DNA of 64,000 nt from Spirosoma sp. SC4-14 (GTDB taxonomy: Bacteria > Bacteroidota > Bacteroidia > Cytophagales > Spirosomataceae), in contig NZ_CP147518.1 in NCBI RefSeq assembly GCF_037201965.1, positions 1,425,001-1,489,000 on the forward strand, given 5' to 3'. Made by a program: the position numbers and the translations under genes. The notes beneath the pieces were generated by a model that saw nothing but the letters and a program-made list of their open reading frames with translations, ran no database searches and was not told the origin of the DNA. This document shows, one piece after another, positions 24,442 to 33,897 of this stretch. The first letter of the stretch is position 1. The number at the start of each line of letters is the position of its first letter.

Positions 24442-26856
24442 ATGATTCGGAACTATCTAAAAATCTCGCTACGCAATCTTTGGCGCAATCGCAAAGTCAG
24501 TGTCATTAGCATTATCGGCTTGTCAATTGGGTTGGCGTGCAGCCTTGTGCTGTTTCTGCTGGTGAGTTACCTGTTCAGTTTCGACCGGTATCATGCCAAA
24601 GCCGATCGTACGTACTGGATCGTTACGGATATTGAGCAGGAAAATGTATTGCCTACCGATGCCACTCCTCGCCCGCTGGGCGAAATTCTGCGCCGGGAAG
24701 TGCCGTTTATTGAACGTGTTGTACGGCTGGAAAATGCGTTCGGACGTATCGTCAGCATACCAGATAACAAAGGGGGCTTTGTCAAAAAATTTGAAGAGTC
24801 CCGTAATATTTGCTTTACCGAACCGCAATTCTTCGATGTGTTCGATACGCACTGGATTAGCGGAGATTCAAAGACTGCATTGACTGCCCCCAATACCGTT
24901 GTGCTGTCGGAGCGATATGCTGAGAAGTATTTTGGTTCGGAAAATCCAATTGGTCGCACTTTGCGGTTCGATAATCAGGTAGATCTGACCGTGACCGGAT
25001 TAGTGAAAAACCTACCATCGAATACCAAGATGCGGTACGATGTTTTTGTTTCGTATGCTACAATGGTATCGCTGCTTGGTGATCGGCGGCACCAAGCCAT
25101 GCAAGATTGGAACAATGTTACGACAGTATGTTTTGTGACATTACACGAAGCGATATCCGTATCGAAGCTAACGAGCGTTTTGTCTGATATTCAGCGAAAA
25201 TACCTCGCCAGGGAAGAGGCTAAGAAGTTACAGTTTCATGCCTTAACACTTGACGATCTGAATCATAATCCGCAATACGGTGGTCAGGCTCCCCGTCCTG
25301 TTCTTTATACACTAATTATCGTCGGATTATTTCTGATGCTGGCATCCTGTATCAATTTCATCAATATTGCTACGGCACAGGCACTGAAACGCTCGAAAGA
25401 AGTTGGTATCAGGAAGGCGATGGGGAGTTCGCGAGGGCAACTTATCCGACAGTTTTTGACCGAAACATCGTTGTTGACGCTAGTAGCTGTAGTACTGGCA
25501 TTGCTAATTGCTCAGTTATGCTTGCCGATGCTGAACAATGCCCTGACTGTATTAGGAGCCGATATGACAGTGTTAGATGTATTTCGGCCTAATTCGCTGG
25601 GTTGGTTTGTAGGACTAATTGGAGGGGTAATTCTATTGGCAGGGGTCTATCCGTCTTTAGTGCTGACCCGATTTACTCCTGTGACTGCCTTACGATCGGG
25701 TTATGGTCAGGTAACGACAAAACAGATCGGTAGTTTATTGGTTCGGCGGGGGCTGGTTGTGTTCCAGTTTTTTATTACGCAGTTGTTTTTGATTGGAGTC
25801 ATTGTGATGATGACTCAGATGCGTTATATGAAACAAATGGATTTGGGCTTTCGCCAGGATGCTATTCTGACTATTCCCGTTCCCACAAAAAATCCTGCAA
25901 AGCAAGAACTATTGCGCAGTCAGTTACGCCAGGTTTCGGGTGTTGAACAAGTGGCATTAGGTGCCGAAGTACCTGCCTCGTATCGCCGGATTCCGATTTC
26001 GTTTTCCTTTGATAATCATGCTCAGCCCGAAGCGTTTCCAACCACGGTAAAAGTAGGTGATCAGAAATACATTCCGTTGTTTGATATCAAACTAGTGGCT
26101 GGGCGCAATTTTCTGAATAATGATACCGTCAGTAATGAAGCTATTGTGAACGAAACGATGGTAAAACAATTGGGTCTGCACTTGCCGAAGGAAATACTGG
26201 GCAAGTCGATTCGTGTTTGGGGACGAACTCAGACAATTGTGGGTGTAGTAAAGGATTTTCACCTTAGTGACTTACGGGAGGTAATTCCGCCAACAACAAT
26301 ACTGAATTACTACCCCGAAAACCATATTGCCGCACTGAAACTGACTCCAGCTAATCGCTCCGAAACAGTCAGTGCTATCGAAGCTAGTTGGAATACACTT
26401 TTCCCGGAATATGTTTTCAAGGCTAATTTTGTCGACGATATGCTGAATCAATTCTATATGACCGAACGTATTCTGTTAGGATTGGCACAGCTATTTTCAT
26501 TGATTGCTATTCTGATTGGTTGTTTGGGGTTATATGGTTTGGTATCGTTTATGGCCGAAGCAAAAACTAAAGAAATTGGTATTCGAAAAGTATTAGGGGC
26601 TACTGTGCGGGAATTGCTCTGGCTGTTTGGTCGGGAGTTTAGCCGATTGATAATCATTGGTTTTTTGTTGGCTGCTCCTGTTGGCTGGTTGTTGATGAAT
26701 GGATGGCTCCGCGGATATGTTTATCGCATTCAGCCTGGATGGTGGGTTTTTGCTCTAACACTAAGCCTGACGGTTCTCGTCACGGTTCTGACCATAGGCT
26801 ATGAATCCCTAAAGGCTGCCTTAACAAACCCCGTGAAATCGCTGAGGACGGAATAA
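24442..26856 (+). CDS. MacB-like FtsX-fold ABC permease 5
   Basis: 804 residues, MIRNYLKISLRNLWRNRKV to NPVKSLRTE. It shares with permease 9 (39610) the variant coupling helix AQALKRSKEVGIRKAMGSSRGQLIRQFLTET, so these two form a subfamily. The first domain has VVLSERYAEKYFGSENPIGRTLRFDNQVDLTVTG, and a decayed copy of that stretch lies downstream at 27472-27540. The second coupling helix is AEAKTKEIGIRKVLGATVRELL, followed by a variable last span pair. Base usage looks slightly more AT-rich than in neighbouring permeases by eye. The 165-bp gap before it contains no recognisable promoter. Confidence 0.92.
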   Translation: MIRNYLKISLRNLWRNRKVSVISIIGLSIGLACSLVLFLLVSYLFSFDRYHAKADRTYWIVTDIEQENVLPTDATPRPLGEILRREVPFIERVVRLENAFGRIVSIPDNKGGFVKKFEESRNICFTEPQFFDVFDTHWISGDSKTALTAPNTVVLSERYAEKYFGSENPIGRTLRFDNQVDLTVTGLVKNLPSNTKMRYDVFVSYATMVSLLGDRRHQAMQDWNNVTTVCFVTLHEAISVSKLTSVLSDIQRKYLAREEAKKLQFHALTLDDLNHNPQYGGQAPRPVLYTLIIVGLFLMLASCINFINIATAQALKRSKEVGIRKAMGSSRGQLIRQFLTETSLLTLVAVVLALLIAQLCLPMLNNALTVLGADMTVLDVFRPNSLGWFVGLIGGVILLAGVYPSLVLTRFTPVTALRSGYGQVTTKQIGSLLVRRGLVVFQFFITQLFLIGVIVMMTQMRYMKQMDLGFRQDAILTIPVPTKNPAKQELLRSQLRQVSGVEQVALGAEVPASYRRIPISFSFDNHAQPEAFPTTVKVGDQKYIPLFDIKLVAGRNFLNNDTVSNEAIVNETMVKQLGLHLPKEILGKSIRVWGRTQTIVGVVKDFHLSDLREVIPPTTILNYYPENHIAALKLTPANRSETVSAIEASWNTLFPEYVFKANFVDDMLNQFYMTERILLGLAQLFSLIAILIGCLGLYGLVSFMAEAKTKEIGIRKVLGATVRELLWLFGREFSRLIIIGFLLAAPVGWLLMNGWLRGYVYRIQPGWWVFALTLSLTVLVTVLTIGYESLKAALTNPVKSLRTE

Positions 26857-26925
26857 AAACAATCCTCTAACCCCCAAAAGGGGCATTAAACCGAGTAACA
26901 ACTCCCCTTCTGGGCAGGGGCTGTT
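26857..26925. repeat. C/G-rich palindromic junction repeat, family B copy 2
   Basis: A degenerate copy of the element at 18276, with cctctaacccccaaaagggg on the left and ctccccttctgggcaggggctgtt on the right. As in the other copies, a permease start sequence (ATGCTCACAAACTATTTC) follows directly, but here that gene is broken. Confidence 0.72.
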
Positions 26926-26926
26926 T

Positions 26927-27540
26927 ATGCTCACAAACTATTTCAAAATTGCCTGTTGTCTTATACCCTATATAAAGAAGCAGAACCGCTATGAAATCAA
27001 TTCTATTGATACTTTTTTTTATGCTTAGTGCGAATCGCCTGGTTGGGCAACCCGCATTGGCACAAATGACTACAACGGCACTACCGCCCGAACTTGATCG
27101 GGTACTGCGCGATTATGAACAAGCCTGGCGGGCTAAGAACACAAAGGCATTGGTTGCTCTGTTTATGCCAGATGGGTTTGTGATGCAGCCGCAACGCCCC
27201 CCTGTTCGTGGGCATGCTGCGCTGGAGCAGGCCTATCGGGGTATGGGAGGGCCATTGTATCTGCGGGCACTGTCGTTCGCCCAGTCCGAATCAGTAGGTT
27301 ATATTATTGGCGCATATCGCTATAAAGAAACTGGCGATGATGTTGGGAAGTTTATACTGGCTTTACGGCGGGGCCCTGATCGGCGCTGGATGATTGCGGC
27401 AGATATGGATAATTCGATAAAATAATTGCCAGTAGTAAAGGCCTGAAAAAATAGCCTCGGGCCTTTCAGGGCGGTATGCCGAAACGTATTTCATACGCTG
27501 CGGCTGGATCATCAGGTTGATCTGCCTGTAATCGGTACGC
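26927..27540 (+). pseudogene. Remnant of a MacB-like permease gene around the DUF4440 gene
   Basis: Positions 26927-26955 repeat, base for base, the first 29 bp of permease 6 (27647-27675), then diverge. Positions 27472-27540 encode, with a frameshift, RYAETYF and then TLRLDHQVDLPVIG. These match RYAEKYF and TLRFDNQVDLTVTG of permease 5. The segments correspond to the start codon region and to residues of about 155-185 of a permease. The middle is missing, and the DUF4440 gene occupies its place. This is best read as a decayed permease gene in which another gene was placed. Confidence 0.6.
26991..27425 (+). CDS. Secreted DUF4440 / SnoaL-like (NTF2-fold) protein
   Basis: 144 residues with a signal peptide (MKSILLILFFMLSANRLVG, cleavage near GQP or ALA-Q). 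The mature part reads as one cone-shaped NTF2-like domain: DRVLRDYEQAWRAKNTKAL, LFMPDGFVMQPQRPPVRG, a central helix, and C-terminal strands GKFILALRRGPDRRWMIAADMDN. DUF4440 proteins bind or isomerise small molecules, and most are uncharacterised. The gene sits between two pieces of a dead permease gene and is flanked by 29-bp direct repeats of permease start sequence, so it is probably a recent arrival here. Confidence 0.82.
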   Translation: MKSILLILFFMLSANRLVGQPALAQMTTTALPPELDRVLRDYEQAWRAKNTKALVALFMPDGFVMQPQRPPVRGHAALEQAYRGMGGPLYLRALSFAQSESVGYIIGAYRYKETGDDVGKFILALRRGPDRRWMIAADMDNSIK

Positions 27541-27646
27541 TCTTTACGCTACGGGCCTACCCAGAAGATTTCTTACCCTACAAGCAGCGTTTTCGATTCT
27601 GTTGTGTCTTTGAGACAAATCGCCCTAAGCCCTTTGCCCCTGCTCC

Positions 27647-30064
27647 ATGCTCACAAACTATTTCAAAATTGCCTGGCGGAATCTGATCCGTAACAAAGCC
27701 TTTTCGGCCATCAATATTTGGGGGTTAGCCATTGGTATTGCAGCTTGTCTGCTTATTCTCCAATATGTATCCTTTGAGTTGAGCTACGACAATTTCCACG
27801 CAAAGGGAGACCGAATTTACCGTGTTTTGCAGGATCGCTACGACAAGGGTAAGCTCAGTACGCAATGGGCGGGCGGAGCACAAGCCGCCGGAAACTCGTT
27901 TAAGGCTAACTTCGGTGAAGTCGAAGATTACGTTAAGGTGCTCAAGCGCCGGGCGATGATTGCCGACTATGGCGAAAAAAGCCTGAAAGTTGAGCGGGTG
28001 TTTACGGCCAGCGAATCGTTCTTTAACATTTTTTCTTACCCCCTTCTGGCTGGCAATGTGAACACAGTGCTGGCCGAACCCAATACGGTTGTTCTTTCGG
28101 AGTCGGTGGCTAAGCGGCTGTTTGGTAGCGAAAACCCCATGGGGAAGACCATAAAACTCAATCAGGAACGGGCCGTGAAAGTAACGGGCGTTTATCAGGA
28201 CATGCCTGCCAATACGCACCTTCATGCCGATTTGCTGATTCCGCACGTAACCTTTATCAAGGATATGGGCAAGGATAACAACCCCGATCAGGCCTGGATG
28301 TGGGACGGTGCCTTGTCGTATCTGCTTCTGCGGCCCAATGCCAGCCCTAAGGCCCTTGAAGCCAAGTTTGTGCCCTATATCCAAAAAACGATCGGGGCCG
28401 AACTAAAAAAATACGATGCCGACGCGATTTATACGCTCCAACCACTGCGCAACATTCATCTGTACTCCCATTTTATGGAAGAAGCTGAACCCAATGGCGA
28501 TGGCAATACGGTTTACCTGCTATTAGGAATTGCCTTTTTTATTGTTGTGATTGCCTGGGTCAACTACATCAATCTGGCTACTGCGCGAGCCGTTAATCGG
28601 GCTAAAGAAGTAGGCATTCGGAAAGCAGTGGGCTCGTTGCGCGGGCAATTGATTCGCCAGTTTATGACCGAGTCGGTAGTGCTCAATGGCCTGGCCGTTG
28701 GGCTCGCACTGTTGCTGGTTGTTATAGCATTACCTATTTTCAATCAGCTATCGGGGCAGCAACTGTCTTTCTCGTTTTTGCTTAGTTCTCGTTTCTGGTT
28801 ACCGCTGATTGGTCTCTTTGTGGTTGGTGCATTTCTTTCGGGGCTATACCCTGCTTTTGTGCTGTCGGGATTCAGGCCAGTTTCGGTATTGAAAGGCAAA
28901 GTCAGTACATCGCGGCAGGGGATCATATTACGCAAATCGCTGGTGGTGTTTCAGTTTGCCGCTTCATTATTTCTGTTGGTGGGTACACTGGCCGTTTACA
29001 ATCAGATTCAGTATATGCGAGCGCAGAGCCTCGGGCTTAACATCGATCAGACACTGGTCATCAATCCACCCATTATTAAAACCGACTCCACATTTATGCG
29101 TCAGATGCTGGCGTTTAAAGACGAACTTCTGCGTCGCTCAGACATTCGTTCCATTACGGCCTCAACGGTTGTGCCGGGGCAGGCTTCCGACTGGAACGCG
29201 GGCGGAATTCGATTGAAGGGGACCGATGAAAGCAAAAGCAAACAATACCGAATTATTGGCGTCGACTACGATTTTCTGAAAACCTTCGACCTAAAACTAC
29301 TGGCTGGCCGGAATTTCTCGAAAGAGTTCGGGGCCGATCCCAAAGCGCTTATTTTTAACAAAAAGGCGGTTCAGCAACTGGGCTTCGATCAGCCCGAAGA
29401 GGCTATTGGCAAGCAGATTGAGTTCTGGGGCGAAACATTCACGTTGGTTGGCGTTACCGACAATTTCCATCAGCAGTCGTTACGGGATGCTTACGAGCCA
29501 CTTATTCTGCGACTGATTCCAGATGTACGCGGCTTTTTTTCCATAAAGATGGCTGGTCGTGAGCTTAATAGCACCATTGACGAGGTGCGTAGTGAATGGA
29601 ATCACTTTTTTCCCGGTAATCCATTCGAGTATTCGTTTCTGGACGAGCGCTTCAACGAGCAATATCGTGCCGACCAACGATTTGGTCAGGTATTTGGGCT
29701 ATTTACGGGCCTCGCTATTCTGGTAGCCTGTTTGGGTTTGTTTGGTCTGGCTTCGTTTACGACAGCGCAACGGACCAAAGAAATTGGCATTCGGAAAGTA
29801 CTGGGTGCATCGGTCGGCGAAATTGTTCAGATGCTTTATCGGGAGTTTGCCATCTTGATTTTAGTAGCTTTTGTTGTGGCAACACCATTAGCCTGGTATG
29901 CTGTTCGTCAGTGGCTTCAGGGATATGCTTTCCGGACCGATATTCAGTGGTGGCTGTTTATCGTTCCCTTTGTGATGGTTCTGCTAATCGCTTTACTAAC
30001 TGTTAGTTTCCAGAGTATAAAAGCAGCTCTGATGAATCCCGTAACATCGCTGCGGACGGAGTAG
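27647..30064 (+). CDS. MacB-like FtsX-fold ABC permease 6
   Basis: 805 residues, MLTNYFKIAWRNLIRNKAF to NPVTSLRTE. The TM2 region reads FFIVVIAWVNYINLATARAVNR, with WVNY in place of the usual CINF, and the coupling helix is AKEVGIRKAVGSLRGQLIRQF. The first domain has TVVLSESVAKRLFGSENPMGKT. The second half has TTAQRTKEIGIRKVLGASVGEIVQMLYREFAIL. Directly upstream is a C-rich leader (about 27620-27646) of the kind seen before several permease starts here. A strong hairpin follows the stop, separating it from the next sigma-54 unit. Confidence 0.92.
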   Translation: MLTNYFKIAWRNLIRNKAFSAINIWGLAIGIAACLLILQYVSFELSYDNFHAKGDRIYRVLQDRYDKGKLSTQWAGGAQAAGNSFKANFGEVEDYVKVLKRRAMIADYGEKSLKVERVFTASESFFNIFSYPLLAGNVNTVLAEPNTVVLSESVAKRLFGSENPMGKTIKLNQERAVKVTGVYQDMPANTHLHADLLIPHVTFIKDMGKDNNPDQAWMWDGALSYLLLRPNASPKALEAKFVPYIQKTIGAELKKYDADAIYTLQPLRNIHLYSHFMEEAEPNGDGNTVYLLLGIAFFIVVIAWVNYINLATARAVNRAKEVGIRKAVGSLRGQLIRQFMTESVVLNGLAVGLALLLVVIALPIFNQLSGQQLSFSFLLSSRFWLPLIGLFVVGAFLSGLYPAFVLSGFRPVSVLKGKVSTSRQGIILRKSLVVFQFAASLFLLVGTLAVYNQIQYMRAQSLGLNIDQTLVINPPIIKTDSTFMRQMLAFKDELLRRSDIRSITASTVVPGQASDWNAGGIRLKGTDESKSKQYRIIGVDYDFLKTFDLKLLAGRNFSKEFGADPKALIFNKKAVQQLGFDQPEEAIGKQIEFWGETFTLVGVTDNFHQQSLRDAYEPLILRLIPDVRGFFSIKMAGRELNSTIDEVRSEWNHFFPGNPFEYSFLDERFNEQYRADQRFGQVFGLFTGLAILVACLGLFGLASFTTAQRTKEIGIRKVLGASVGEIVQMLYREFAILILVAFVVATPLAWYAVRQWLQGYAFRTDIQWWLFIVPFVMVLLIALLTVSFQSIKAALMNPVTSLRTE

Positions 30065-30078
30065 GGGAGAGCGGGGAT

Positions 30079-30118
30079 GGCGGGGTATTGCGGGAGGATG
30101 CCCCCGCAATACCCCGCC
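30079..30118. terminator. Strong GC-rich hairpin after permease 6
   Basis: A perfect 16-bp stem (30079-30094 with 30103-30118) and an 8-nt loop stand 15 bp after the permease 6 stop and 7 bp before the first TGTCCG half site of the next unit. There is no long U-tract. It probably ends or attenuates the upstream transcript. Confidence 0.7.
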
Positions 30119-30124
30119 CAATAA

Positions 30125-30151
30125 TGTCCGCTTTATGTCCATTAGCGGACA
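30125..30151. promoter_or_regulatory. Enhancer-like palindrome 3 (TGTCCA-TTAG-CGGACA) with extra half site
   Basis: The core TGTCCATTAGCGGACA spans 30136-30151. An additional half site, TGTCCG (30125-30130), lies 11 bp upstream in phase with the helix. The core centre is 74.5 bp from the proposed -12 position at 30218, the same as in site 2. Confidence 0.72.
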
Positions 30152-30203
30152 ATGTTTTTTAATCTTATGTTGTAAGTGTCTGTATTTTAGGTTATTGTAT
30201 TTT

Positions 30204-30219
30204 GGGTATGGCGTTTGTG
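30204..30219 (+). promoter_or_regulatory. Weak sigma-54-like promoter of DUF2911 unit
   Basis: GGGTATGGCGTTTGTG keeps GG, the TTG of the -12 element and the correct spacing, but has T instead of C at -12 and two changes in the -24 element. It is called mainly because it lies at the same distance from the palindrome as in units 1 and 2. A transcript would begin near 30230, 22 bp before the ATG. Confidence 0.45.
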
Positions 30220-30251
30220 GGTTGTTGGTTCTAACATATCCGCCGAACGCT

Positions 30252-31361
30252 ATGCGTACTTTTATAGTCATTTTTGGGTTAGTGCTCATTGCTGCTGTCA
30301 GTAGAGCGCAACTCACTACAGCACCCATAGGGGGCAACAAAAAAGCATCGGTCTCTGAGCAGATTGGTTTGACAACCGTTACGGTACATTACGACCGTCC
30401 TGGCGTGAAAGGTCGAGAAGGAAAAATCTGGGGAACGCCCGTTGCTCATTATGGCTTTCAGGATCTTGGCTATGGACCCGGCAAACCCGCACCCTGGCGT
30501 GCCGGGGCTAACGAAACCACAACCATTACCTTTTCAGACGATGTGAAGGTTGAAGGAAAGCCGCTTCCTGCCGGAACTTATGGTTTGTTTATGGACCTGG
30601 GCGAGCAGGAAACTACCGTTATTTTCTCCAAAATAGTCGTCTCCTGGGGAAGTTATTATTACGACCCCGCCATGGATGTGCTTAACGTGACGGTGAAGAA
30701 CCAGCCGCTCGATCGTTCGGTAGAATGGCTTACCTATTCGTTTATTAACCAGACCGATAGCTCGGCGGCTGTAGCCTTATTGTGGGAAAAACGCATGATT
30801 CCGTTTACGGTCAGTGCCGATCTGGTGGGTCAGCAAATGGCCTCATTCCGAAAAGAGTTGCTGTCTAAACCGGGTTTTACGTGGCAGTCGCTGGTTCAGG
30901 CCGCAAACTATTGCCTCACCACCAGCCACGATCTGAACCAGGGGCTGATCTGGGCCGATCAGGCCATCAACGCCCGGTATGTGGGGCAGAAGAATTTTCA
31001 GACGCTGACCACCAAAGCCGCCATTCTGACGGCGCTTAACAAAACCGACGAAGCTGTGGCACTTATGAAGGAAGCCATGCCGCTGGGCAATGTGATGGAA
31101 CTGCACCAATACGGTCGTAGTTTGCTTGCCCAGAAGCGGAATCAGGAAGCATATTCGGTATTCAAAACCAATTATGATAAGAATCCCAATCAGTTTACAA
31201 CAAACGTAGGCATGAGCCGGGGACTGGTTGCGGTTGGGAAACCCAAAGATGCATTACCCTATTTGCAGGCTGCCTTGGCACAGGCTCCCGATTCGCTGAA
31301 TAAAGCGTCGGTAGAGGCCATGATGAAGACCATTTCGGAAGGGAAAATACCTGTTAACTGA
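30252..31361 (+). CDS. Secreted DUF2911 protein with C-terminal helical (TPR-like) region
   Basis: 369 residues from the ATG at 30252 (MRTFIVIFGLVLIAAVSRAQ, signal peptide). An upstream in-frame ATG at 30135 overlaps the enhancer palindrome and is rejected. Residues 25 to about 170 match DUF2911 (VTVHYDRPGVKGREGKIWG, WRAGANETTTITFSDDV, LPAGTYGLF), a family of unknown function common in secreted Bacteroidota proteins. Residues 200-365 are helical repeats with TPR-like spacing (ALPYLQAALAQAPDSLNKAS). The stop is 7 bp before the ATG of permease 7, so the two are co-transcribed and probably translationally coupled. This suggests a periplasmic partner for that permease. Confidence 0.87.
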   Translation: MRTFIVIFGLVLIAAVSRAQLTTAPIGGNKKASVSEQIGLTTVTVHYDRPGVKGREGKIWGTPVAHYGFQDLGYGPGKPAPWRAGANETTTITFSDDVKVEGKPLPAGTYGLFMDLGEQETTVIFSKIVVSWGSYYYDPAMDVLNVTVKNQPLDRSVEWLTYSFINQTDSSAAVALLWEKRMIPFTVSADLVGQQMASFRKELLSKPGFTWQSLVQAANYCLTTSHDLNQGLIWADQAINARYVGQKNFQTLTTKAAILTALNKTDEAVALMKEAMPLGNVMELHQYGRSLLAQKRNQEAYSVFKTNYDKNPNQFTTNVGMSRGLVAVGKPKDALPYLQAALAQAPDSLNKASVEAMMKTISEGKIPVN

Positions 31362-31368
31362 TTTTATT

Positions 31369-33810
31369 ATGCTCACAAACTACATCAAAATTGCCTGGCG
31401 GACCTTGCAGAAACAGCGGGGCTTTTCGTTTATCAATATTTTCGGATTGGCTGTTGGGCTGGCCTGTTGCCTGCTCATCACATTATATGTACTGGACGAG
31501 CTAAGCTATGACCGATATAACGAAAAAGCCGACCGTATTTATCGGATTCAGTCCGACATAAAATTTGGGGGTAATGATATGCGGTTTGCGGTTACGCCCG
31601 ACCCAATCGGCCCTACACTCAAAAAAGATTATCCACAGGTTGAACAATACGTACGACTGCATCAGCGGGGAACGTGGCTGGTAAAACGGGCGGGCGAAAC
31701 AACCAATCTGCGCGAAGAAAATGTCACATTTGCCGACTCTACGCTGTTCGATGTGTTTACGCTACCACTCATTTCGGGCGATCCGAAACGGGCGCTGGCC
31801 GAACCTAACACGATTGTCATCAGCGAATCGGCTGCCAAACGGCACTTTGGTGATCAGAACCCAATGGGGCAAATGCTGACTCTGGATAACCGGCTTACAT
31901 TCAAAGTGTCGGGTGTGATGCGCGACATGCCGAAGAATGCCCATTTTCATGCCGATCTCTTTCCAGCCATGCTCAACGACGAGTATCCGTGGGGGCAGTG
32001 GCTGAGCAATAATCATTATACCTATATTCTGCTTAAGCCGGGTACTGACCCAACAGCTTTTGCAAAGAATTTTGATGCCGTTATCGAGAAATATGTAGGT
32101 CCGCAGGCGCTGCAACTGATTGGCTCAAGCATGGCTGAATTTCGGAAAGCAGGCAATAGCATTCGTTACTGGATGATTCCGCTGACCGACATTCACCTCT
32201 ATTCGAAACAGCAGATCGAACTGGCTCCCAATGGCGATATTCAATACGTGTATATTTTCTCGGCAGTGGCGCTGTTTATTTTGCTCATTGCCTGCATCAA
32301 CTTCATGAATCTGGCTACAGCCCGCTCGGCTATGCGGGCGCGGGAAGTGGGCGTTCGGAAGGTGATGGGCTCCGAACGGCAACAACTGATCGGGCAATTC
32401 ATGACCGAGTCGGTGCTGACATCGGCGCTGGCAATGATACTGGCTATTGCCATTGTGGCCCTGGCCCTGCCCGGCTTTAATACCATTGCCGCCAAAGCAT
32501 TAACCGTTAATCAACTGGCAGCACCTTATCTGTTGCCAGTGCTTGTGCTGTTACCGTTTGTTGTGGGCCTGTTTGCCGGTAGTTATCCTGCTTTTTTTCT
32601 GTCGTCGTTTCAGCCAATAAAAGTGCTGAAAGGAGGAATGTCGGCCCTGAAAATGAGTACTGGATTTGGGGGGGCGAGTTTGCGTAGCGGATTGGTTGTG
32701 TTTCAGTTTATGATGTCAGTTATTCTGATTATCGGCACCATTATCGTTTACCGGCAAATTACCTACATTCAGACCAAAAACGTTGGGTTTGACCGCGATC
32801 AGGTTCTGACCGTTAACGATGCCTATGCCATTGGTAAACAGGCCGAGACGTTCAAACAGGAAGTGTTGCGCCTACCCGGTGTGTTGAATGGTAGTATATC
32901 AGGCTATTTGCCAACGCCGTCTAGCCGGAGCGATAATGCTTTTTTTGCGGAAGGCCAGATCGATTTGAACAAAGGAGCCAACATGCAAACCTGGGGTGTC
33001 GATCACGACTATGTGAAAACGATGGGGATGCAGGTTGTGCAGGGGCGTAATTTTTCGCGCGACTTTGGGGCCGATTCGGCGGGCATTATTCTCAACGAAG
33101 CGGCCGTGCGTGTTTTTGGCTTTAAAGACCCAATTGGCAAACGTATTTGGAATTACGATGACCCTCAGCTTAAAAACCGTAAAGTCTATACGGTTATTGG
33201 CGTTCTTAAAAACTTTCACTTCGAATCGCTTCGGCGAAATATTGGCGCGTTGTCGCTTGTGTTAGCTCCAAATTCGGGGTCTGTATCGTTCCGACTGAGC
33301 GGAAACGATATTCCGGCGCTAGTTCGGCAGATTGAAGCAAAGTGGAAGCAGATTGCACCAGGCCAGCCGTTCAGCTACCAGTTTATGAACCAGAGCTTCG
33401 ATGAGATGTACCGGGCCGAACAGCGCATTGGCACCATTGCGCTCACATTTGCAATGCTGGCCGTTCTGATCGCTTGCCTGGGTTTGTTTGGTCTGGCCGC
33501 TTTTATGGCCGAGCAGCGGACGAAAGAAATTGGCGTTCGCAAAGTGCTGGGTGCCAGCGTGACCAGCATTATTGGCTTGCTCTCGAAAGATTTCCTCAAA
33601 CTCGTTCTGATCGCTATTGTCATTGCCAGCCCAATTGCCTGGTGGGCTATGAATCAGTGGCTGAATGATTTTGCCTACAAAATCAACATCGAATGGTGGA
33701 TGTTTGCCCTGGCCGGACTACTAGCCGTCGGTATTGCGTTGCTCACCGTTAGCTTTCAGAGTATCAAAGCCGCTCTGATGAATCCGGTAAAGAGTTTGCG
33801 GAGTGAATAA
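31369..33810 (+). CDS. MacB-like FtsX-fold ABC permease 7
   Basis: 813 residues, MLTNYIKIAWRTLQKQRGF to NPVKSLRSE. TM2 reads FILLIACINFMNLATARSAM, with coupling helix RAREVGVRKVMGSERQQLIGQFM. The second half has AEQRTKEIGVRKVLGASVTSIIGLLSKDF. The first domain motif DSTLFDVFTLPLISGDPKRAL resembles that of permease 14 (60543). It is the second gene of the sigma-54 unit that starts with the DUF2911 gene, 7 bp away. The long inverted repeat that follows its stop probably terminates the unit against the convergent Uma2 gene. Confidence 0.93.
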   Translation: MLTNYIKIAWRTLQKQRGFSFINIFGLAVGLACCLLITLYVLDELSYDRYNEKADRIYRIQSDIKFGGNDMRFAVTPDPIGPTLKKDYPQVEQYVRLHQRGTWLVKRAGETTNLREENVTFADSTLFDVFTLPLISGDPKRALAEPNTIVISESAAKRHFGDQNPMGQMLTLDNRLTFKVSGVMRDMPKNAHFHADLFPAMLNDEYPWGQWLSNNHYTYILLKPGTDPTAFAKNFDAVIEKYVGPQALQLIGSSMAEFRKAGNSIRYWMIPLTDIHLYSKQQIELAPNGDIQYVYIFSAVALFILLIACINFMNLATARSAMRAREVGVRKVMGSERQQLIGQFMTESVLTSALAMILAIAIVALALPGFNTIAAKALTVNQLAAPYLLPVLVLLPFVVGLFAGSYPAFFLSSFQPIKVLKGGMSALKMSTGFGGASLRSGLVVFQFMMSVILIIGTIIVYRQITYIQTKNVGFDRDQVLTVNDAYAIGKQAETFKQEVLRLPGVLNGSISGYLPTPSSRSDNAFFAEGQIDLNKGANMQTWGVDHDYVKTMGMQVVQGRNFSRDFGADSAGIILNEAAVRVFGFKDPIGKRIWNYDDPQLKNRKVYTVIGVLKNFHFESLRRNIGALSLVLAPNSGSVSFRLSGNDIPALVRQIEAKWKQIAPGQPFSYQFMNQSFDEMYRAEQRIGTIALTFAMLAVLIACLGLFGLAAFMAEQRTKEIGVRKVLGASVTSIIGLLSKDFLKLVLIAIVIASPIAWWAMNQWLNDFAYKINIEWWMFALAGLLAVGIALLTVSFQSIKAALMNPVKSLRSE

Positions 33811-33897
33811 ATGGCAAAGGGGTAAGGGCATGGGGCGTAGGGTAGCGAGACTTAGTACCCCCCTATTATACCCTATGCCCTTACCCCTTTGCTATTT
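33809..33897. terminator. Long inverted repeat between permease 7 and a convergent Uma2 gene
   Basis: The 23-nt arms (33809-33831 and 33875-33897) pair with a single mismatch. They overlap the stop codons of both convergent genes. The arm wording, with ggggtaagggcat and its complement, belongs to the CCCTATGCCC-type family that also forms leaders before several permease starts. It is likely a bidirectional terminator. Confidence 0.65.

Noticed and set aside
26927..27675. 29-bp direct repeats as target-site duplication of an insertion sequence
   Set aside because: The repeat is simply the conserved start of permease genes, there is no transposase or terminal inverted repeat, and another permease fragment lies inside the segment.
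30135..30251. Longer start (ATG at 30135) for the DUF2911 protein
   Set aside because: It overlaps the enhancer palindrome and adds residues with no family match. The ATG at 30252 opens a signal peptide.
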